51,306 nt of DNA, taken from the NCBI RefSeq assembly GCF_000236785.1, contig NZ_AGUF01000081.1:1-51306 (forward strand). Reading direction: 5' to 3'. Of the stretch, positions 16,857 through 26,381 are shown in pieces (within the stretch, counting starts at the first letter, position 1; every line of letters begins with the position of its first letter). The notes beneath the pieces were generated by a model. The model was not told the origin of the DNA. It saw only the letters and a list, made by a program, of their open reading frames with translations, and made no database searches. This DNA is from Achromobacter arsenitoxydans SY8 (GTDB lineage Bacteria > Pseudomonadota > Gammaproteobacteria > Burkholderiales > Burkholderiaceae_B). Made by a program: the position numbers and the translations under genes.

Positions 16857-17678
16857 TCAGACGGCGGGAATGACGAGGGGTTCGGTAATGAAGGCGGGGG
16901 GCTGGGGCATGCCGGGCGACAGCGTCAGCACCTCATAGCCCGTGTCGGTCACGCAGACAGCATGCTCCCATTGCGCGGACAGGCTGTGGTCGCGTGTGAC
17001 GACCGTCCAGCCGTCGGACAACTGGCGGATCTCGCGGCGGCCGGCGTTGATCATGGGTTCGATCGTGAACAGCATACCCGTCACCAGTTTCACGCCGGTG
17101 CCCGGCTTGCCGTAATGCAGCACCTGCGGATCTTCGTGGAAGCGCTGGCCGATGCCGTGGCCGCAGAATTCGCGCACCACCGAAAAACCGTTGGATTCGG
17201 CATGCTTCTGGATCGCGTTGCCGATGTCGCCCAGGGTGGCGCCATTCTTCACCTGCTGGATTCCCTTCCACATGCACTCGAAGGTGATGTCGGTCAGGCG
17301 GCGGGACAGGATGGATTGTTCGCCCACTGCATACATGCGGCTGGTGTCGCCGAACCAGCCGTCCTTGATGATGGTGACGTCGATATTCAATGAGTCCCCG
17401 TTTTTCAGCACCTTGTCGCCGGGAATGCCGTGGCAGACCTGGTGGTTCACCGACGTGCAGATGGCGCCGGGGAAGGGCGGGTACCCGGGCGGCGCGTAGC
17501 CCACCGTGGCGGACTTCACCTTGAGTTCGTCGGTCAGGTACTCCAGGCAGAGGCGGTCCAGCTCCCCGGTAGTGACGCCCGGCTTGACGTGGGGCGTGAT
17601 GAAATCGAGGACTTTGGCGGCGTCCTGACAGGCCGCGCGCATCTTGGCCAGGTCGGCCGGATTGGTGATAGTGCCCAT
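16857..17678 (-). CDS. map: Methionine aminopeptidase, type I
   Basis: Map removes the initiator methionine from nascent proteins. The 273-residue protein, starting MGTITNPADLAKMR, carries the five metal ligands: Asp in SLNIDVTIIKDGW, Asp in FGDTSRMY, His in GHGIGQRFHEDP, Glu in FTIEPMIN and Glu in AQWEHAVCVTD. The PPGYPPFPGAICTSVNHQVCHGIP substrate region is also present. The frame is open upstream to 17942, but those codons are not family sequence; ATG 17678 gives the normal length. The gene is divergent from rpsB, 942 bases away, and followed by glnD. Confidence 0.97.
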   Translation of the reverse strand: MGTITNPADLAKMRAACQDAAKVLDFITPHVKPGVTTGELDRLCLEYLTDELKVKSATVGYAPPGYPPFPGAICTSVNHQVCHGIPGDKVLKNGDSLNIDVTIIKDGWFGDTSRMYAVGEQSILSRRLTDITFECMWKGIQQVKNGATLGDIGNAIQKHAESNGFSVVREFCGHGIGQRFHEDPQVLHYGKPGTGVKLVTGMLFTIEPMINAGRREIRQLSDGWTVVTRDHSLSAQWEHAVCVTDTGYEVLTLSPGMPQPPAFITEPLVIPAV

Positions 17679-17730
17679 GGAGGTAGCTTGGCGATCTCTC
17701 GCTTGAATGTCTGCTTGAAAGAATAGTAGA

Positions 17731-17736
17731 ATTATA
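17731..17736 (-). promoter_or_regulatory. map: Candidate -10 box of map promoter
   Basis: A perfect TATAAT reads on the minus strand here, 52 bases upstream of the map ATG. The -35 region is weak: CTCCCC sits at 17-base spacing and TTGCTC at 20 bases. An imperfect hairpin (17739-17759) lies between the two. Confidence 0.5.
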
Positions 17737-17782
17737 GGCTTCCCTAAAAATTTGGGGAGCAATCGGGTTACCGGCAAGAGCC

Positions 17783-17874
17783 GCTGACTGTGGTCGTACT
17801 GGTTGTGGGGAAACCCACAGGTTGTGGAAACCATATGGGCAAAAGCCATATGGAACAGAACCATAACAGTCAGC
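17783..17874 (+). ncRNA. Candidate structured RNA element (three-way-junction-like fold)
   Basis: The outer arms GCTGACTG (17783-17790) and CAGTCAGC (17867-17874) pair perfectly. Inside are two strong hairpins. TGTGGG/CCCACA (17804-17819) closes on a GAAA tetraloop of the GNRA class. CCATATGG/CCATATGG (17831-17853) closes on an AAAA loop. GGTT (17801-17804) and AACC (17859-17862) could extend the outer stem. GNRA and A-rich loops appear only if the plus strand is read, which favours plus-strand RNA. No terminator, promoter or known family was recognised. It could also be a cruciform-forming regulatory DNA element. Confidence 0.4.
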
Positions 17875-18180
17875 CTTACGGGCAGCGGCGTGGCCAATCC
17901 GGCGGGTGCGGGCCTTTGGGTCCTTGGGCGCCCCGGCAGCAATCCTGGTTTTGCGCGGTTCTTTCATGAGATCGGCGGCAAGCCCTGAAGTTTCACCGCA
18001 AGCGAAGGTTGTGGAGCGAATTCGGGCAGGCGGCGGGTTTTGGAAGTTTCGCGCCGGACATGGGTTTGGGCTGGAAGCGCTTGGGGTCTGGAGTCTGGCG
18101 TCAGCTGGGCGCGGCGTGCTTGTAAGCCCGGAAGTGTTTTCGAGCGGCGATGCAGGTTCGGTATGGACGCTGGATTAATT

Positions 18181-18214
18181 TCTTGAAAGCGGTCCTGAAA
18201 GGGCGCTTTCTTAA
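18181..18214. repeat. Imperfect inverted repeat in the map-rpsB intergenic region
   Basis: TCTTGAAAGCG (18181-18191) pairs with CGCTTTC (18204-18210) and then AAGA (18213-18216 region) after a two-base bulge, giving an 11-pair imperfect stem. No T run follows in either direction. Function unknown. Confidence 0.35.
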
Positions 18215-18318
18215 GAGATGCCACAGTTGTCTGATGCGCGGCCAGGCCTTGCGGCCAGGGTGCGAAGAACTGGATTTCGCCGCCAACAAAACAATTCCGG
18301 GTGCGCCTTGAAGAAACT

Positions 18319-18335
18319 TCCAGGAAGTTCCTGGA
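18319..18335. promoter_or_regulatory. 17-base perfect palindrome, candidate operator
   Basis: TCCAGGAA-G-TTCCTGGA has perfect dyad symmetry about one central base, typical of a site for a homodimeric DNA-binding protein. It lies about 180 bases upstream of the candidate rpsB -10 and 640 bases upstream of map. The binding protein is not identifiable from the window. Confidence 0.4.
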
Positions 18336-18511
18336 GTGTCGGACAGGCGCAATAGACAAGTGCGCGGCGCAAGGCTTCTTGTCGTGTGGCGGCCGTCTGG
18401 GTTTATCGCGGCAGCGTAGTAAGTAGTCGGCGCAGTAGGTTGAAGGCGAGCCGTTTCAGGCAAAAAGCCTGGAGCGTCGTCGTTATTGCGGCAGTGATCG
18501 GCCGGCCCGGT

Positions 18512-18517
18512 TAAAAT
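18512..18517 (+). promoter_or_regulatory. rpsB: Candidate -10 box of rpsB promoter
   Basis: TAAAAT lies in a GGTTAAAATTTTG context after a GC-rich stretch, 103 bases before the rpsB ATG. A TTGCGG at 18486-18491 is too far (20 bases) to be a good -35. The position and the GC-rich flank fit a growth-regulated ribosomal protein promoter. Confidence 0.45.
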
Positions 18518-18525
18518 TTTGTCAT

Positions 18526-18580
18526 CCCGCATGTGCGGGAAATCGCGCGCAACACCACCCAGGGTGTCAGCAGGATGCTG
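18526..18580 (+). promoter_or_regulatory. rpsB 5' leader with three consecutive hairpins
   Basis: Three small stems follow one another: CCCGC/GCGGG (18526-18539, four-base loop), ACACC/GGTGT (18552-18567) and CAGCA/TGCTG (18568-18580, GGA loop). They precede the GGAG ribosome site of rpsB. In gammaproteobacteria the rpsB leader is a structured autoregulatory element bound by S2. Whether this one works the same way is inferred. Confidence 0.45.
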
Positions 18581-18620
18581 ATGCAGGTGCGGCGCAAGAA
18601 ACCAACCCTTGGAGAATTAC

Positions 18621-19370
18621 ATGTCTTTGATGCGCGAAATGCTGGAAGCGGGTGTCCACTTTGGTCACCAGACCCGTTACTGGAACCCCAAGATGTCGCA
18701 GTACATCTTCGGCCACCGCAACAAGATTCACATCATCAACCTGGAAAAGACGGTTGATAAGTACCAGGAAGCCACCAAGTTCGTGAAGCAGCTGGCTGCT
18801 CGCGGCGGCAACATCCTGTTTGTCGGCACCAAGCGCGCTGCGCGCGAACTGGTCGCCTCCGAAGCCGCCCGTTGCGGCATGCCCTACGTCGACGCCCGCT
18901 GGCTCGGCGGCATGCTGACCAACTTCAAGACGGTCAAGACCTCGGTCAAGCGCCTGAAGGACATGGAAGCCGTTGTCGCCGAAGGCGGCGCCGAGCGCAT
19001 GATCAAGAAGGAAGGCCTGCTGTTCCAACGCGAACTGGACAAGCTGAACAAGTCGATCGGCGGCATCAAGGACATGAACGGTCTGCCTGACGCCATGTTC
19101 GTCATCGACGTCGGCTACCACAAGATCGCCATCGCCGAAGCCAAGACCCTGGGCATCCCCGTGGTCGCCGTGGTTGACACCAACCACTCGCCCGAAGGCA
19201 TCGACTACGTCATCCCCGGCAACGACGACTCGGCCAAGGCCATCGCGCTGTACGCCAAGGGTATCGCCGACGCCGTGCTGGAAGGCCGCGAGCAGAACCT
19301 GAACGGTCTGGTTGAAGAACTGGGCGAAGGTCAGGAAGAGTTTGTCGAAGTCCAAGACAACCAGGCCTAA
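18621..19370 (+). CDS. rpsB: 30S ribosomal protein S2
   Basis: S2 binds late to the 30S subunit and is needed for S1 attachment. The 249-residue protein starts [23 protein letters not shown] (residues 1-23 region) and contains [42 protein letters not shown] and a [17 protein letters not shown] region, all S2 signatures. The ATG at 18621 has GGAG nine bases upstream; a start four codons earlier is possible in frame but unlikely. It is followed by tsf, the conserved order. The C-terminal tail is acidic ([14 protein letters not shown]). Confidence 0.98.
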   Translation: MSLMREMLEAGVHFGHQTRYWNPKMSQYIFGHRNKIHIINLEKTVDKYQEATKFVKQLAARGGNILFVGTKRAARELVASEAARCGMPYVDARWLGGMLTNFKTVKTSVKRLKDMEAVVAEGGAERMIKKEGLLFQRELDKLNKSIGGIKDMNGLPDAMFVIDVGYHKIAIAEAKTLGIPVVAVVDTNHSPEGIDYVIPGNDDSAKAIALYAKGIADAVLEGREQNLNGLVEELGEGQEEFVEVQDNQA

Positions 19371-19399
19371 GCCTGTTGTCATGTCCGGCGGGTAACGTC

Positions 19400-19430
19400 T
19401 GGGAGCGGCTCCGAAACGGGTCCGCTCCCA
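19400..19430 (+). terminator. Perfect nine-pair hairpin in the rpsB-tsf gap (attenuator-like)
   Basis: TGGGAGCGG (19400-19408) and CCGCTCCCA (19422-19430) pair perfectly around a 13-base loop, 30 bases after the rpsB stop. No T run follows, so termination would be partial at most. A second perfect hairpin, GCCCCGG/CCGGGGC, lies at 19507-19524, just before the tsf ribosome site. E. coli also has a structured rpsB-tsf spacer that tunes tsf levels. Confidence 0.45.
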
Positions 19431-19506
19431 CCTCGCCGGCGCTGCGAAGCTGGGCTCCCATCTTCCAGGCCCGCCTAGTGCGGGCGTCCCATCGAATCAA
19501 ACCACT

Positions 19507-19524
19507 GCCCCGGCCCGCCGGGGC
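19507..19524 (+). promoter_or_regulatory. Hairpin just upstream of the tsf ribosome binding site
   Basis: GCCCCGG (19507-19513) and CCGGGGC (19518-19524) form a perfect seven-pair GC stem with a CCCG loop. It ends 17 bases before the TGGAG ribosome site of tsf, so it may affect transcript processing or translation initiation. Confidence 0.35.
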
Positions 19525-19550
19525 GTGTCTTAGCAAAATTTGGAGCAAAC

Positions 19551-20429
19551 ATGGCTGAAATTACCGCTGCCCTGGTCAAGGAACTGCGCGAAAAGACTGA
19601 CGCGCCCATGATGGAATGCAAGAAGGCCCTGACGGAAGCCGACGGCGACCTGGCCCGCGCCGAGGAAATCCTGCGCGTCAAGCTGGGCAACAAGGCCAGC
19701 AAGGCCGCTGCCCGCGTCACCGCTGAAGGCCTGATCGGTCTGTTCATCTCCGCCGACGCCAAGCAAGGCGCCGTCATCGAAATCAACTGCGAAACCGACT
19801 TCGTCGCCAAGAACGACGACTTCGTCGGCTTCGTGAACAAGCTGGCCGAGCTGGTCGCCACGCAGAACCCGGCCGACGTGGCCGCTCTGTCGGCGCTGCC
19901 CTACGGCGACGGCACGGTTGAGTCCACCCGCACCGCCCTGATCGGCAAGATCGGCGAAAACATCTCGATCCGCCGCTTCGAGCGCATCCAGACCCCGAAC
20001 TCGCTGGCCAGCTACGTGCACGGCGGCAAGATCGGCGTGCTGGTTGAGTACACCGGCGCCGAGGAAGTGGGCAAGGACCTGGCGATGCACATCGCCGCCA
20101 CCAAGCCCAAGGCCCTGAACGCCGACGGCGTGAACCCGGCCGACATCGCTGCCGAGCGCTCGGTTGCCGAGCAGAAGGCTGCCGAATCCGGCAAGCCCGC
20201 CGACATCGTCGCCAAGATGGTGGAAGGTTCGGTTGCCAAGTTCCTGAAGGAAGTGACGCTGCTGTCGCAGCCGTTCGTCAAGAGCGACAAGCACACGGTC
20301 GAACAGCACCTGAAGGAAAAGGGCGCTTCGATCAGCAAGTTCGTCCTGTTCGTCGTCGGCGAAGGTATCGAGAAGAAGACCAGCGACTTTGCCGCTGAGG
20401 TTGCAGCCGCCGCCGCCGGCGCCGCCTGA
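19551..20429 (+). CDS. tsf: Translation elongation factor Ts
   Basis: EF-Ts is the guanine-nucleotide exchange factor for EF-Tu. The 292-residue protein has the N-terminal UBA-like domain with [31 protein letters not shown] (about residues 10-40) and the core [13 protein letters not shown] motif (about 81-93). The C-terminal dimerisation domain reads [23 protein letters not shown] precedes the ATG. A strong terminator follows, so pyrH is probably read mainly from its own promoter or by read-through. Confidence 0.98.
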   Translation: MAEITAALVKELREKTDAPMMECKKALTEADGDLARAEEILRVKLGNKASKAAARVTAEGLIGLFISADAKQGAVIEINCETDFVAKNDDFVGFVNKLAELVATQNPADVAALSALPYGDGTVESTRTALIGKIGENISIRRFERIQTPNSLASYVHGGKIGVLVEYTGAEEVGKDLAMHIAATKPKALNADGVNPADIAAERSVAEQKAAESGKPADIVAKMVEGSVAKFLKEVTLLSQPFVKSDKHTVEQHLKEKGASISKFVLFVVGEGIEKKTSDFAAEVAAAAAGAA

Positions 20430-20446
20430 CCTCTTAGGTAGTGCTT

Positions 20447-21325
<879 letters not shown>

Positions 21326-21341
21326 AGAAAAAGGAAATTCC

Positions 21342-21902
21342 ATGAGCGCAGCAGAAATCCGCAAATCCGCCGAGGCCAGAATGGCCAAGTCGCTTGATAC
21401 GCTCAAGACCAACCTGGCCAAGATCCGCACGGGCCGCGCCCATACCGGCATCCTGGACCACGTGCAGGTCGAATACTACGGCTCGCCCGTGCCGGTCGGC
21501 CAGGTCGCCAACGTGAACCTGGTGGACGCCCGCACGATCAGCCTGCAGCCGTACGAAAAGCACATGGCCGGCCCGATTGAAAAGGCGATTCGCGAATCGG
21601 ACCTGGGCTTGAACCCCATCTCGATGGGCGACACCATCCGCGTCCCGATGCCCGCCCTGACCGAAGAGCGCCGCCGCGATCTGACCAAGGTCGTGCGCAG
21701 CGAAGGCGAAGACGCCAAGATCGCCGTGCGCAACCTGCGCCGCGAGGCCAACGAGTCGCTGAAGAAGCTGGTCAAGGACAAGGAAATCTCCGAGGACGAC
21801 GAGCGTCGCGCCCAGGACGACGTCCAGAAGCTGACGGATCGCGCCGTCGCCGACATCGACAAGATGGTCGTCCAGAAAGAAGCGGAAATCATGACCGTAT
21901 AA
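21342..21902 (+). CDS. frr: Ribosome recycling factor
   Basis: RRF works with EF-G to split ribosomes after termination. The 186-residue protein has the normal length and family motifs: [19 protein letters not shown] (about 20-38) and [16 protein letters not shown], plus [17 protein letters not shown]. The C-terminal helix holds [20 protein letters not shown]. An AAGGAAA site precedes ATG 21342. The pyrH-frr-uppS order is conserved in proteobacteria. Confidence 0.98.
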   Translation: MSAAEIRKSAEARMAKSLDTLKTNLAKIRTGRAHTGILDHVQVEYYGSPVPVGQVANVNLVDARTISLQPYEKHMAGPIEKAIRESDLGLNPISMGDTIRVPMPALTEERRRDLTKVVRSEGEDAKIAVRNLRREANESLKKLVKDKEISEDDERRAQDDVQKLTDRAVADIDKMVVQKEAEIMTV

Positions 21903-22082
21903 TCCCAGCACGCTTCGGGGCGCGCCGGCGGTGCCGGCGGCCCTGAGCGTCAGGATTCTCTTGCACATGCGCCGTCCAGTCCATTGCCTCGCGGTACTCA
22001 TACGGAGCAATGGAAGCGACGGCGCAGGTTTTTTCCCGTACCCCTGTTTTTCGCCGGTTCACCGCGCGTAGTCCCCACACTA

Positions 22083-22847
22083 ATGGCAACCAGTTCGACC
22101 CAGGCGGTTCCCGACACTCGCGACATCCCCGAGCACGTCGCTATCATCATGGATGGCAACGGCCGCTGGGCGACGCGCCGGCTGCTGCCGCGCACGGCGG
22201 GGCATGCCAAGGGCGTGCAAGCGGTGCGGCGTGTCGTCGAGGCCTGCGGCCGCGCAGGCGTCCGTTACCTGACGCTGTTCGCGTTCAGCTCGGAGAACTG
22301 GCGCCGCCCCGCCGAAGAGGTGTCCCTGCTGATGCGCCTGTTCGTGCAGGCGCTGGAGCGCGAAGTCGGCAAGCTCGAAGAGCAGGGCGTGCGCCTGCAC
22401 GTCATCGGCGACCTGAGCGCGTTTGAACCTCGCTTGCGCGATCTCATCGCCGCGGCGCAGGAGCGCACCGCCCACAACGATCGCCTGCATCTCACGGTTG
22501 CGGCCAACTATGGCGGCCGCTGGGATATTCTTCAGGCGACGCGCGCCATGCTGGCGGCCGAGCCCGGCCTGGCGGCCAATCCCGAACTGGTCAATGAAGA
22601 GCGGCTGGCCAAGCATCTTTCCATGGCCTGGGCGCCCGAGCCCGACCTGTTCATCCGCACCGGCGGCGAGCAGCGCATTTCCAATTTCCTGATCTGGCAG
22701 ATGGCGTACGCGGAGTTCTACTTCACGGATCGCTACTGGCCGGACTTCGGCGCCAATGAACTCACGGCCGCCTTTGATTGGTACCGCACGCGCGAACGGC
22801 GTTTCGGCCGCACCAGCGCGCAAGTCAGCGAAAGCAGCACAAAATAG
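22083..22847 (+). CDS. uppS: Undecaprenyl diphosphate synthase (di-trans,poly-cis-decaprenylcistransferase)
   Basis: UppS condenses isopentenyl diphosphate units onto farnesyl diphosphate to make the C55 carrier lipid for peptidoglycan and O-antigen. The 254-residue protein has [13 protein letters not shown] with the catalytic Asp (about residue 24), [11 protein letters not shown], and the C-terminal [19 protein letters not shown] region. [14 protein letters not shown] completes the cis-prenyltransferase pattern. The frame is open to 21984, but the family start matches ATG 22083. No clear ribosome site is visible there. It lies 180 bases downstream of frr. Confidence 0.96.
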   Translation: MATSSTQAVPDTRDIPEHVAIIMDGNGRWATRRLLPRTAGHAKGVQAVRRVVEACGRAGVRYLTLFAFSSENWRRPAEEVSLLMRLFVQALEREVGKLEEQGVRLHVIGDLSAFEPRLRDLIAAAQERTAHNDRLHLTVAANYGGRWDILQATRAMLAAEPGLAANPELVNEERLAKHLSMAWAPEPDLFIRTGGEQRISNFLIWQMAYAEFYFTDRYWPDFGANELTAAFDWYRTRERRFGRTSAQVSESSTK

Positions 22848-22899
22848 GCGGAAGGCGACCCGCGCGTCTTTCCCAGGCTGAACACGAGGAGACCGTCAT

Positions 22900-23757
22900 A
22901 TGTTGGGCCAGCGTATCGTTACCGCCGTCATCCTGTTGGCCATTCTTGCGGCCGCGATGGTCAGCGCCAATCCCTGGTGGTTCGTCGCCTTGCTGGCCCT
23001 GGCGGCCGCCTGCGCCAATTGGGAGTGGCTGCGCCTGACGCTGCCGCAACCGCCATCCCCCCTGATTTCCGTCGGCGTCGCCGTGCTGCTGTTCGTGGGC
23101 ATGATGGCGCTTGCCTCCGAGTGGCTGGAGAGCGGCCGCGCCGGCCTGAGCGACCCCGGCTGGGTGCTGCGCTACCTGGTGCCCGCCGTTTCGGCGGTCT
23201 GGCTGTTTGGCGGCGTCGCGGCCGTCGTCCGCGGGCGTTCCGACGCCCCGCCCGCGAGCCTGGGCTGGTCCGTGTTTTCGGTGCCCGCGGCCTTTGCCGC
23301 GTGGGCAGTGCTGGCGCAGATGTATGTCGCGCGCGGCGCGGTGTTCGTCGTGTCCTTGCTTGCGCTGGTCTGGGTTGCCGATATTGCGGCTTATTTTGCA
23401 GGGCGCGCGTTCGGCAAGCGTAAACTGGCTCCGCGGGTGAGCCCGGGCAAAACCATCGAAGGCGCCATCGCCGGCGTCCTGGGCGCGGTCGTGTGGATCG
23501 GCCTTTCCAGCCTGTGGGCCGGGACGTTCGGCCACGCGCTGGTCGAGCGCTGGTCGTTCTGGCTTGCGTTGCCCATCGCCGCGGTGCTGGGTGTGCTGTC
23601 CATCGTGGGAGACCTGTTCGAGTCGCTGCTCAAGCGCCGCGCAGGCCGTAAAGATTCCAGTACGCTGCTGCCGGGCCACGGAGGCGTCTACGACCGCATC
23701 GACGCGATTCTTCCGGTCGCGCCTTTTGCGCTACTTTTGTCTGGAGTTTTGTTTTGA
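22900..23757 (+). CDS. cdsA: Phosphatidate cytidylyltransferase (CDP-diglyceride synthase)
   Basis: CdsA makes CDP-diacylglycerol from phosphatidate and CTP in the inner membrane, the precursor of all phospholipids here. The 285-residue protein has about eight hydrophobic segments. Its C-terminal CDS signature spans roughly 180-270: [15 protein letters not shown], then [16 protein letters not shown] and [15 protein letters not shown] with its catalytic acidic residues. GAGGAG precedes ATG 22900. The stop overlaps the proposed TTG start of dxr. Confidence 0.97.
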   Translation: MLGQRIVTAVILLAILAAAMVSANPWWFVALLALAAACANWEWLRLTLPQPPSPLISVGVAVLLFVGMMALASEWLESGRAGLSDPGWVLRYLVPAVSAVWLFGGVAAVVRGRSDAPPASLGWSVFSVPAAFAAWAVLAQMYVARGAVFVVSLLALVWVADIAAYFAGRAFGKRKLAPRVSPGKTIEGAIAGVLGAVVWIGLSSLWAGTFGHALVERWSFWLALPIAAVLGVLSIVGDLFESLLKRRAGRKDSSTLLPGHGGVYDRIDAILPVAPFALLLSGVLF

Positions 23758-24953
23758 CCGCTTTTCAACGCGTCGTGGTGCTGGGATCGACCGGTTCGAT
23801 CGGTGTAAGCACGCTGGATGTGATTGCGCGCCACCCCGAGCGCATGGCGGTGTACGCGCTGTCGGCGCACAGCCGGATGGAGCGTCTGGCCGAGCAGGCG
23901 CTGGCCAGCCGGGCGGCGGTCGTGGTGGTGCCGGACGCCGAGGCGCGGCGCAGATTCATCGAAGCCTGGCCGTCCGGCCAGGCAACGCCCGAAATCCGGG
24001 TGGGCGGGCAGGCGCTGGCCGATACTGCGGCTGACCCCCAGTGCGATTCCGTCATGGCCGCCATCGTCGGCGCGGCGGGCTTGCCTGCGGCCCTGGCCGC
24101 GGCGCGCGCCGGCAAGCGCGTGCTGCTGGCCAACAAAGAAGCCCTGGTTGCCGCGGGCTCGCTCTTCATGCAGGCAATTCGCGACAACGGCGCCGAACTG
24201 CTTCCAATCGACAGTGAACATAACGCGATTTTCCAATGCCTGCCTCACCAGGGGCGAGCCGTGGCGCCGTCCAGTCCGGCCCGGGGCGTGCGACGCCTGC
24301 TGCTGACCGCGTCGGGCGGCCCGTTCCGCGGCCGCGACCTGGAAGACCTGCACGAAGTGACCCCCGCCGAGGCCTGCGCCCATCCCAACTGGAGCATGGG
24401 CCGCAAGATTTCCGTGGATTCCGCCACCATGCTCAACAAGGGCCTGGAGGTGATAGAGGCGCATTGGCTGTTCGCCATGCCGGCCGACCGGATCGAAGTC
24501 GTCGTGCATCCGCAAAGCGTGGTGCACTCCATGGTCGAATACGACGACGGCTCGGTGCTCGCGCAACTGGGGCAGCCCGATATGCGTACCCCGATCGCCT
24601 ATGGCCTGGGATTCCCGGATCGCCTTGAGAGCGGTGTAGGGCCGCTGGACCTTACCCGGCTGGGGCGGCTGGACTTCGAAAAGCCAGATCTGTCCCGGTT
24701 TCCGTGCCTGGCGCATTCCTTTGCCGCGCTGCGAGCGGGGCAGGGCGCCTGCGTGGCGCTCAACGCCGCAAATGAAGTCGCGGTCGAGGCCTTCCTGGAT
24801 GGGCGCCTGGCCTATACGTGGATTCCGCGGGTGATCGAGGCCGCCCTTGAGTGGCAGGCACGGCAAGCATCTGTTACGCTCAGCAGTCTTGACGATGTGC
24901 TTGCACTGGACGCCGAGTCGCGCGCCTTTGCAGGCAACCTGGGGCTGGCCTGA
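23754..24953 (+). CDS. dxr: 1-deoxy-D-xylulose 5-phosphate reductoisomerase
   Basis: Dxr converts DXP to MEP, the committed step of the non-mevalonate isoprenoid pathway. The 399-residue protein has the NADPH-binding [17 protein letters not shown] (about 7-23) and [12 protein letters not shown]. It also has [27 protein letters not shown], and [23 protein letters not shown] in the catalytic domain. The start appears to be TTG at 23754, overlapping the cdsA TGA (TTGA) with a GGAG 8-9 bases upstream. The next in-frame ATG would remove the NADPH motif, so TTG is preferred. Confidence 0.96.
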   Translation: MTAFQRVVVLGSTGSIGVSTLDVIARHPERMAVYALSAHSRMERLAEQALASRAAVVVVPDAEARRRFIEAWPSGQATPEIRVGGQALADTAADPQCDSVMAAIVGAAGLPAALAAARAGKRVLLANKEALVAAGSLFMQAIRDNGAELLPIDSEHNAIFQCLPHQGRAVAPSSPARGVRRLLLTASGGPFRGRDLEDLHEVTPAEACAHPNWSMGRKISVDSATMLNKGLEVIEAHWLFAMPADRIEVVVHPQSVVHSMVEYDDGSVLAQLGQPDMRTPIAYGLGFPDRLESGVGPLDLTRLGRLDFEKPDLSRFPCLAHSFAALRAGQGACVALNAANEVAVEAFLDGRLAYTWIPRVIEAALEWQARQASVTLSSLDDVLALDAESRAFAGNLGLA

Positions 24954-24996
24954 TGGCCGGCCGCGTTTGCTTGTGATTTCCTAGAATTCCGATCCC

Positions 24997-26328
24997 ATGC
25001 TTTTCACCCTGCTGGCCTTTGCGGTTGCGCTTGGCTCACTGATTATCTTCCATGAGCTAGGGCACTATTGGGTCGCTCGCCTGTGCGGCGTGAAGGTGCT
25101 GCGCTTTTCGGTGGGTTTCGGCAAGGTGCTGCTGCGCCGCACGGACCGGCACGGCACGGAATGGGCGGTTTCGGCATTGCCGCTGGGCGGCTACGTCAAA
25201 ATGCTGGACGAGGCGCCCGCGGGCGCCAGCCCGTCGCTTGCCGCCGGAGCCTTCAATAACAAGCCCGTCGGCCAGCGCATCGCCATCGTCGCCGCCGGCC
25301 CGATTTTCAACCTGATCCTCGCGGTCTTCCTCTATGCCGGCCTGAACATGGCTGGCACCGAAGAGCCGGTGGCCATCATTGCCCAGCCTGCCGCCGAAAC
25401 GCCCGCCGCGGTCGCCGGCCTGCTGCCCGGCGACCGCATCCTGTCCATCGACGGGGTAGAGGTCGCCTCGTGGTCCGACGCCCGCTGGCGCCTGATGGAC
25501 GTCATGTCGACGGGCGGTCGCGCCAGCATCGAAGTCAGCACGCCTACCGGCTCGGTTCAGCAGCGCCAGCTCGAACTTCCCGCCAATACGATGGATCCGG
25601 CCGAGGGCGACCCGCTCGCCGCCGCCGGTATCCGCCTCGCCCAGCCCAAGCCCGCGGTACGCGGCGTCATCGACGGCGGAGAAGGGCAGGCAGCCGGCCT
25701 GCGCGCCGGCGATCTGGTCGTGGCCGTGGACGGCCAGCCGGCCCCCGACACGGGCGCGCTGGTCAAGCAAATTCAGGAAAGCGCGGGCAAGACGCTGGCG
25801 CTGACCGTGACGCGCGACGGCGCCAACGTCACCGTGAACGTCACGCCCCGGCCGGAAGTGGTCAATGGGCAGGAGATCGGCCGTCTTGGCGTCCAGCTCG
25901 GCGGCAATGTCCCGATGGTGACGGTGCGCTACGGCGTGTTCGAAAGTCTGTGGCGCGGCGCGGTGCGCACCTGGGACACCGCCTGGTTCTCGCTGCGCAT
26001 GATGGGCCGCATGGTGACGGGCGACGTTTCCTGGCGCAATGTCAGCGGCCCGGTCACTATCGCCGACTACGCCGGCCAGACTGCGCGGATCGGTATTGTT
26101 GCGTATATCGCCTATATCGCATTGATCAGCATCAGCCTGGGCGTTTTAAATTTGCTTCCCATTCCTATGCTGGATGGCGGCCATCTGCTGTACTATCTCG
26201 TCGAAATTGTGCGGGGCAGCCCGCCGCCAGCAAAGTGGATCGACATCGGACAACGCGCCGGCATTGGTTTATTGGCAGGCCTTATGGGGCTTGCGCTGTT
26301 CAACGATTTCACGCGTTTGTTCACTTGA
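24997..26328 (+). CDS. rseP: Site-2 intramembrane zinc metalloprotease RseP
   Basis: RseP cleaves membrane-embedded substrates such as anti-sigma factor RseA and signal-peptide remnants. The 443-residue protein has the zinc motif HELGHYWVARLCGVKV in the first transmembrane helix (about residues 20-35). Two PDZ domains follow (about 115-200 and 205-290, each with AGLxxGDxI/V-type loops). The C-terminal NLLPIPMLDGGHLLYY holds the third zinc ligand. It lies between dxr and bamA, the conserved order linking envelope stress sensing with outer-membrane assembly. Confidence 0.97.
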   Translation: MLFTLLAFAVALGSLIIFHELGHYWVARLCGVKVLRFSVGFGKVLLRRTDRHGTEWAVSALPLGGYVKMLDEAPAGASPSLAAGAFNNKPVGQRIAIVAAGPIFNLILAVFLYAGLNMAGTEEPVAIIAQPAAETPAAVAGLLPGDRILSIDGVEVASWSDARWRLMDVMSTGGRASIEVSTPTGSVQQRQLELPANTMDPAEGDPLAAAGIRLAQPKPAVRGVIDGGEGQAAGLRAGDLVVAVDGQPAPDTGALVKQIQESAGKTLALTVTRDGANVTVNVTPRPEVVNGQEIGRLGVQLGGNVPMVTVRYGVFESLWRGAVRTWDTAWFSLRMMGRMVTGDVSWRNVSGPVTIADYAGQTARIGIVAYIAYIALISISLGVLNLLPIPMLDGGHLLYYLVEIVRGSPPPAKWIDIGQRAGIGLLAGLMGLALFNDFTRLFT

Positions 26329-26381
26329 ACGCGATTTAGCATAAAATCCCCCGCCATTTGCACGACCGAGGATACTCAAGG

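Larger units (their letters stand above)
17679..18620. other. Long non-coding region between divergent map and rpsB
   Basis: These 942 bases hold no reading frame with recognisable protein sequence; open frames on both strands have biased, low-quality composition. The region contains a map -10 box and a nested structure at 17783-17874. It also has an imperfect stem at 18181-18214 and a 17-base palindrome at 18319-18335. A direct GCGGCCAGG repeat lies near 18238-18258, and the rpsB promoter and hairpin-rich leader lie at 18512-18620. For a housekeeping divergent pair it is unusually long, which suggests a small RNA or extra regulatory sites. Confidence 0.7.

Noticed and set aside
17679-17942. 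N-terminal extension of map by 88 codons
   Set aside because: The extension is not Map sequence, crosses the TATAAT box and makes the protein much longer than type I Map enzymes without a known zinc-finger domain.
18101-18532. Minus-strand frame of 143 codons, and plus-strand frame 17906-18178, in the map-rpsB spacer
   Set aside because: No ribosome site, no family similarity and atypical residue composition; they cross inverted repeats and the rpsB promoter.
26319-26347. GTTCACTTGAAC palindrome and TAAAAT box as a bamA promoter
   Set aside because: The palindrome overlaps the rseP stop codon, and TTGAAC to TAAAAT spacing is only 11 bases (19 for TTGTTC). No sigma-E-like GAACTT-TCTGA pair was found.
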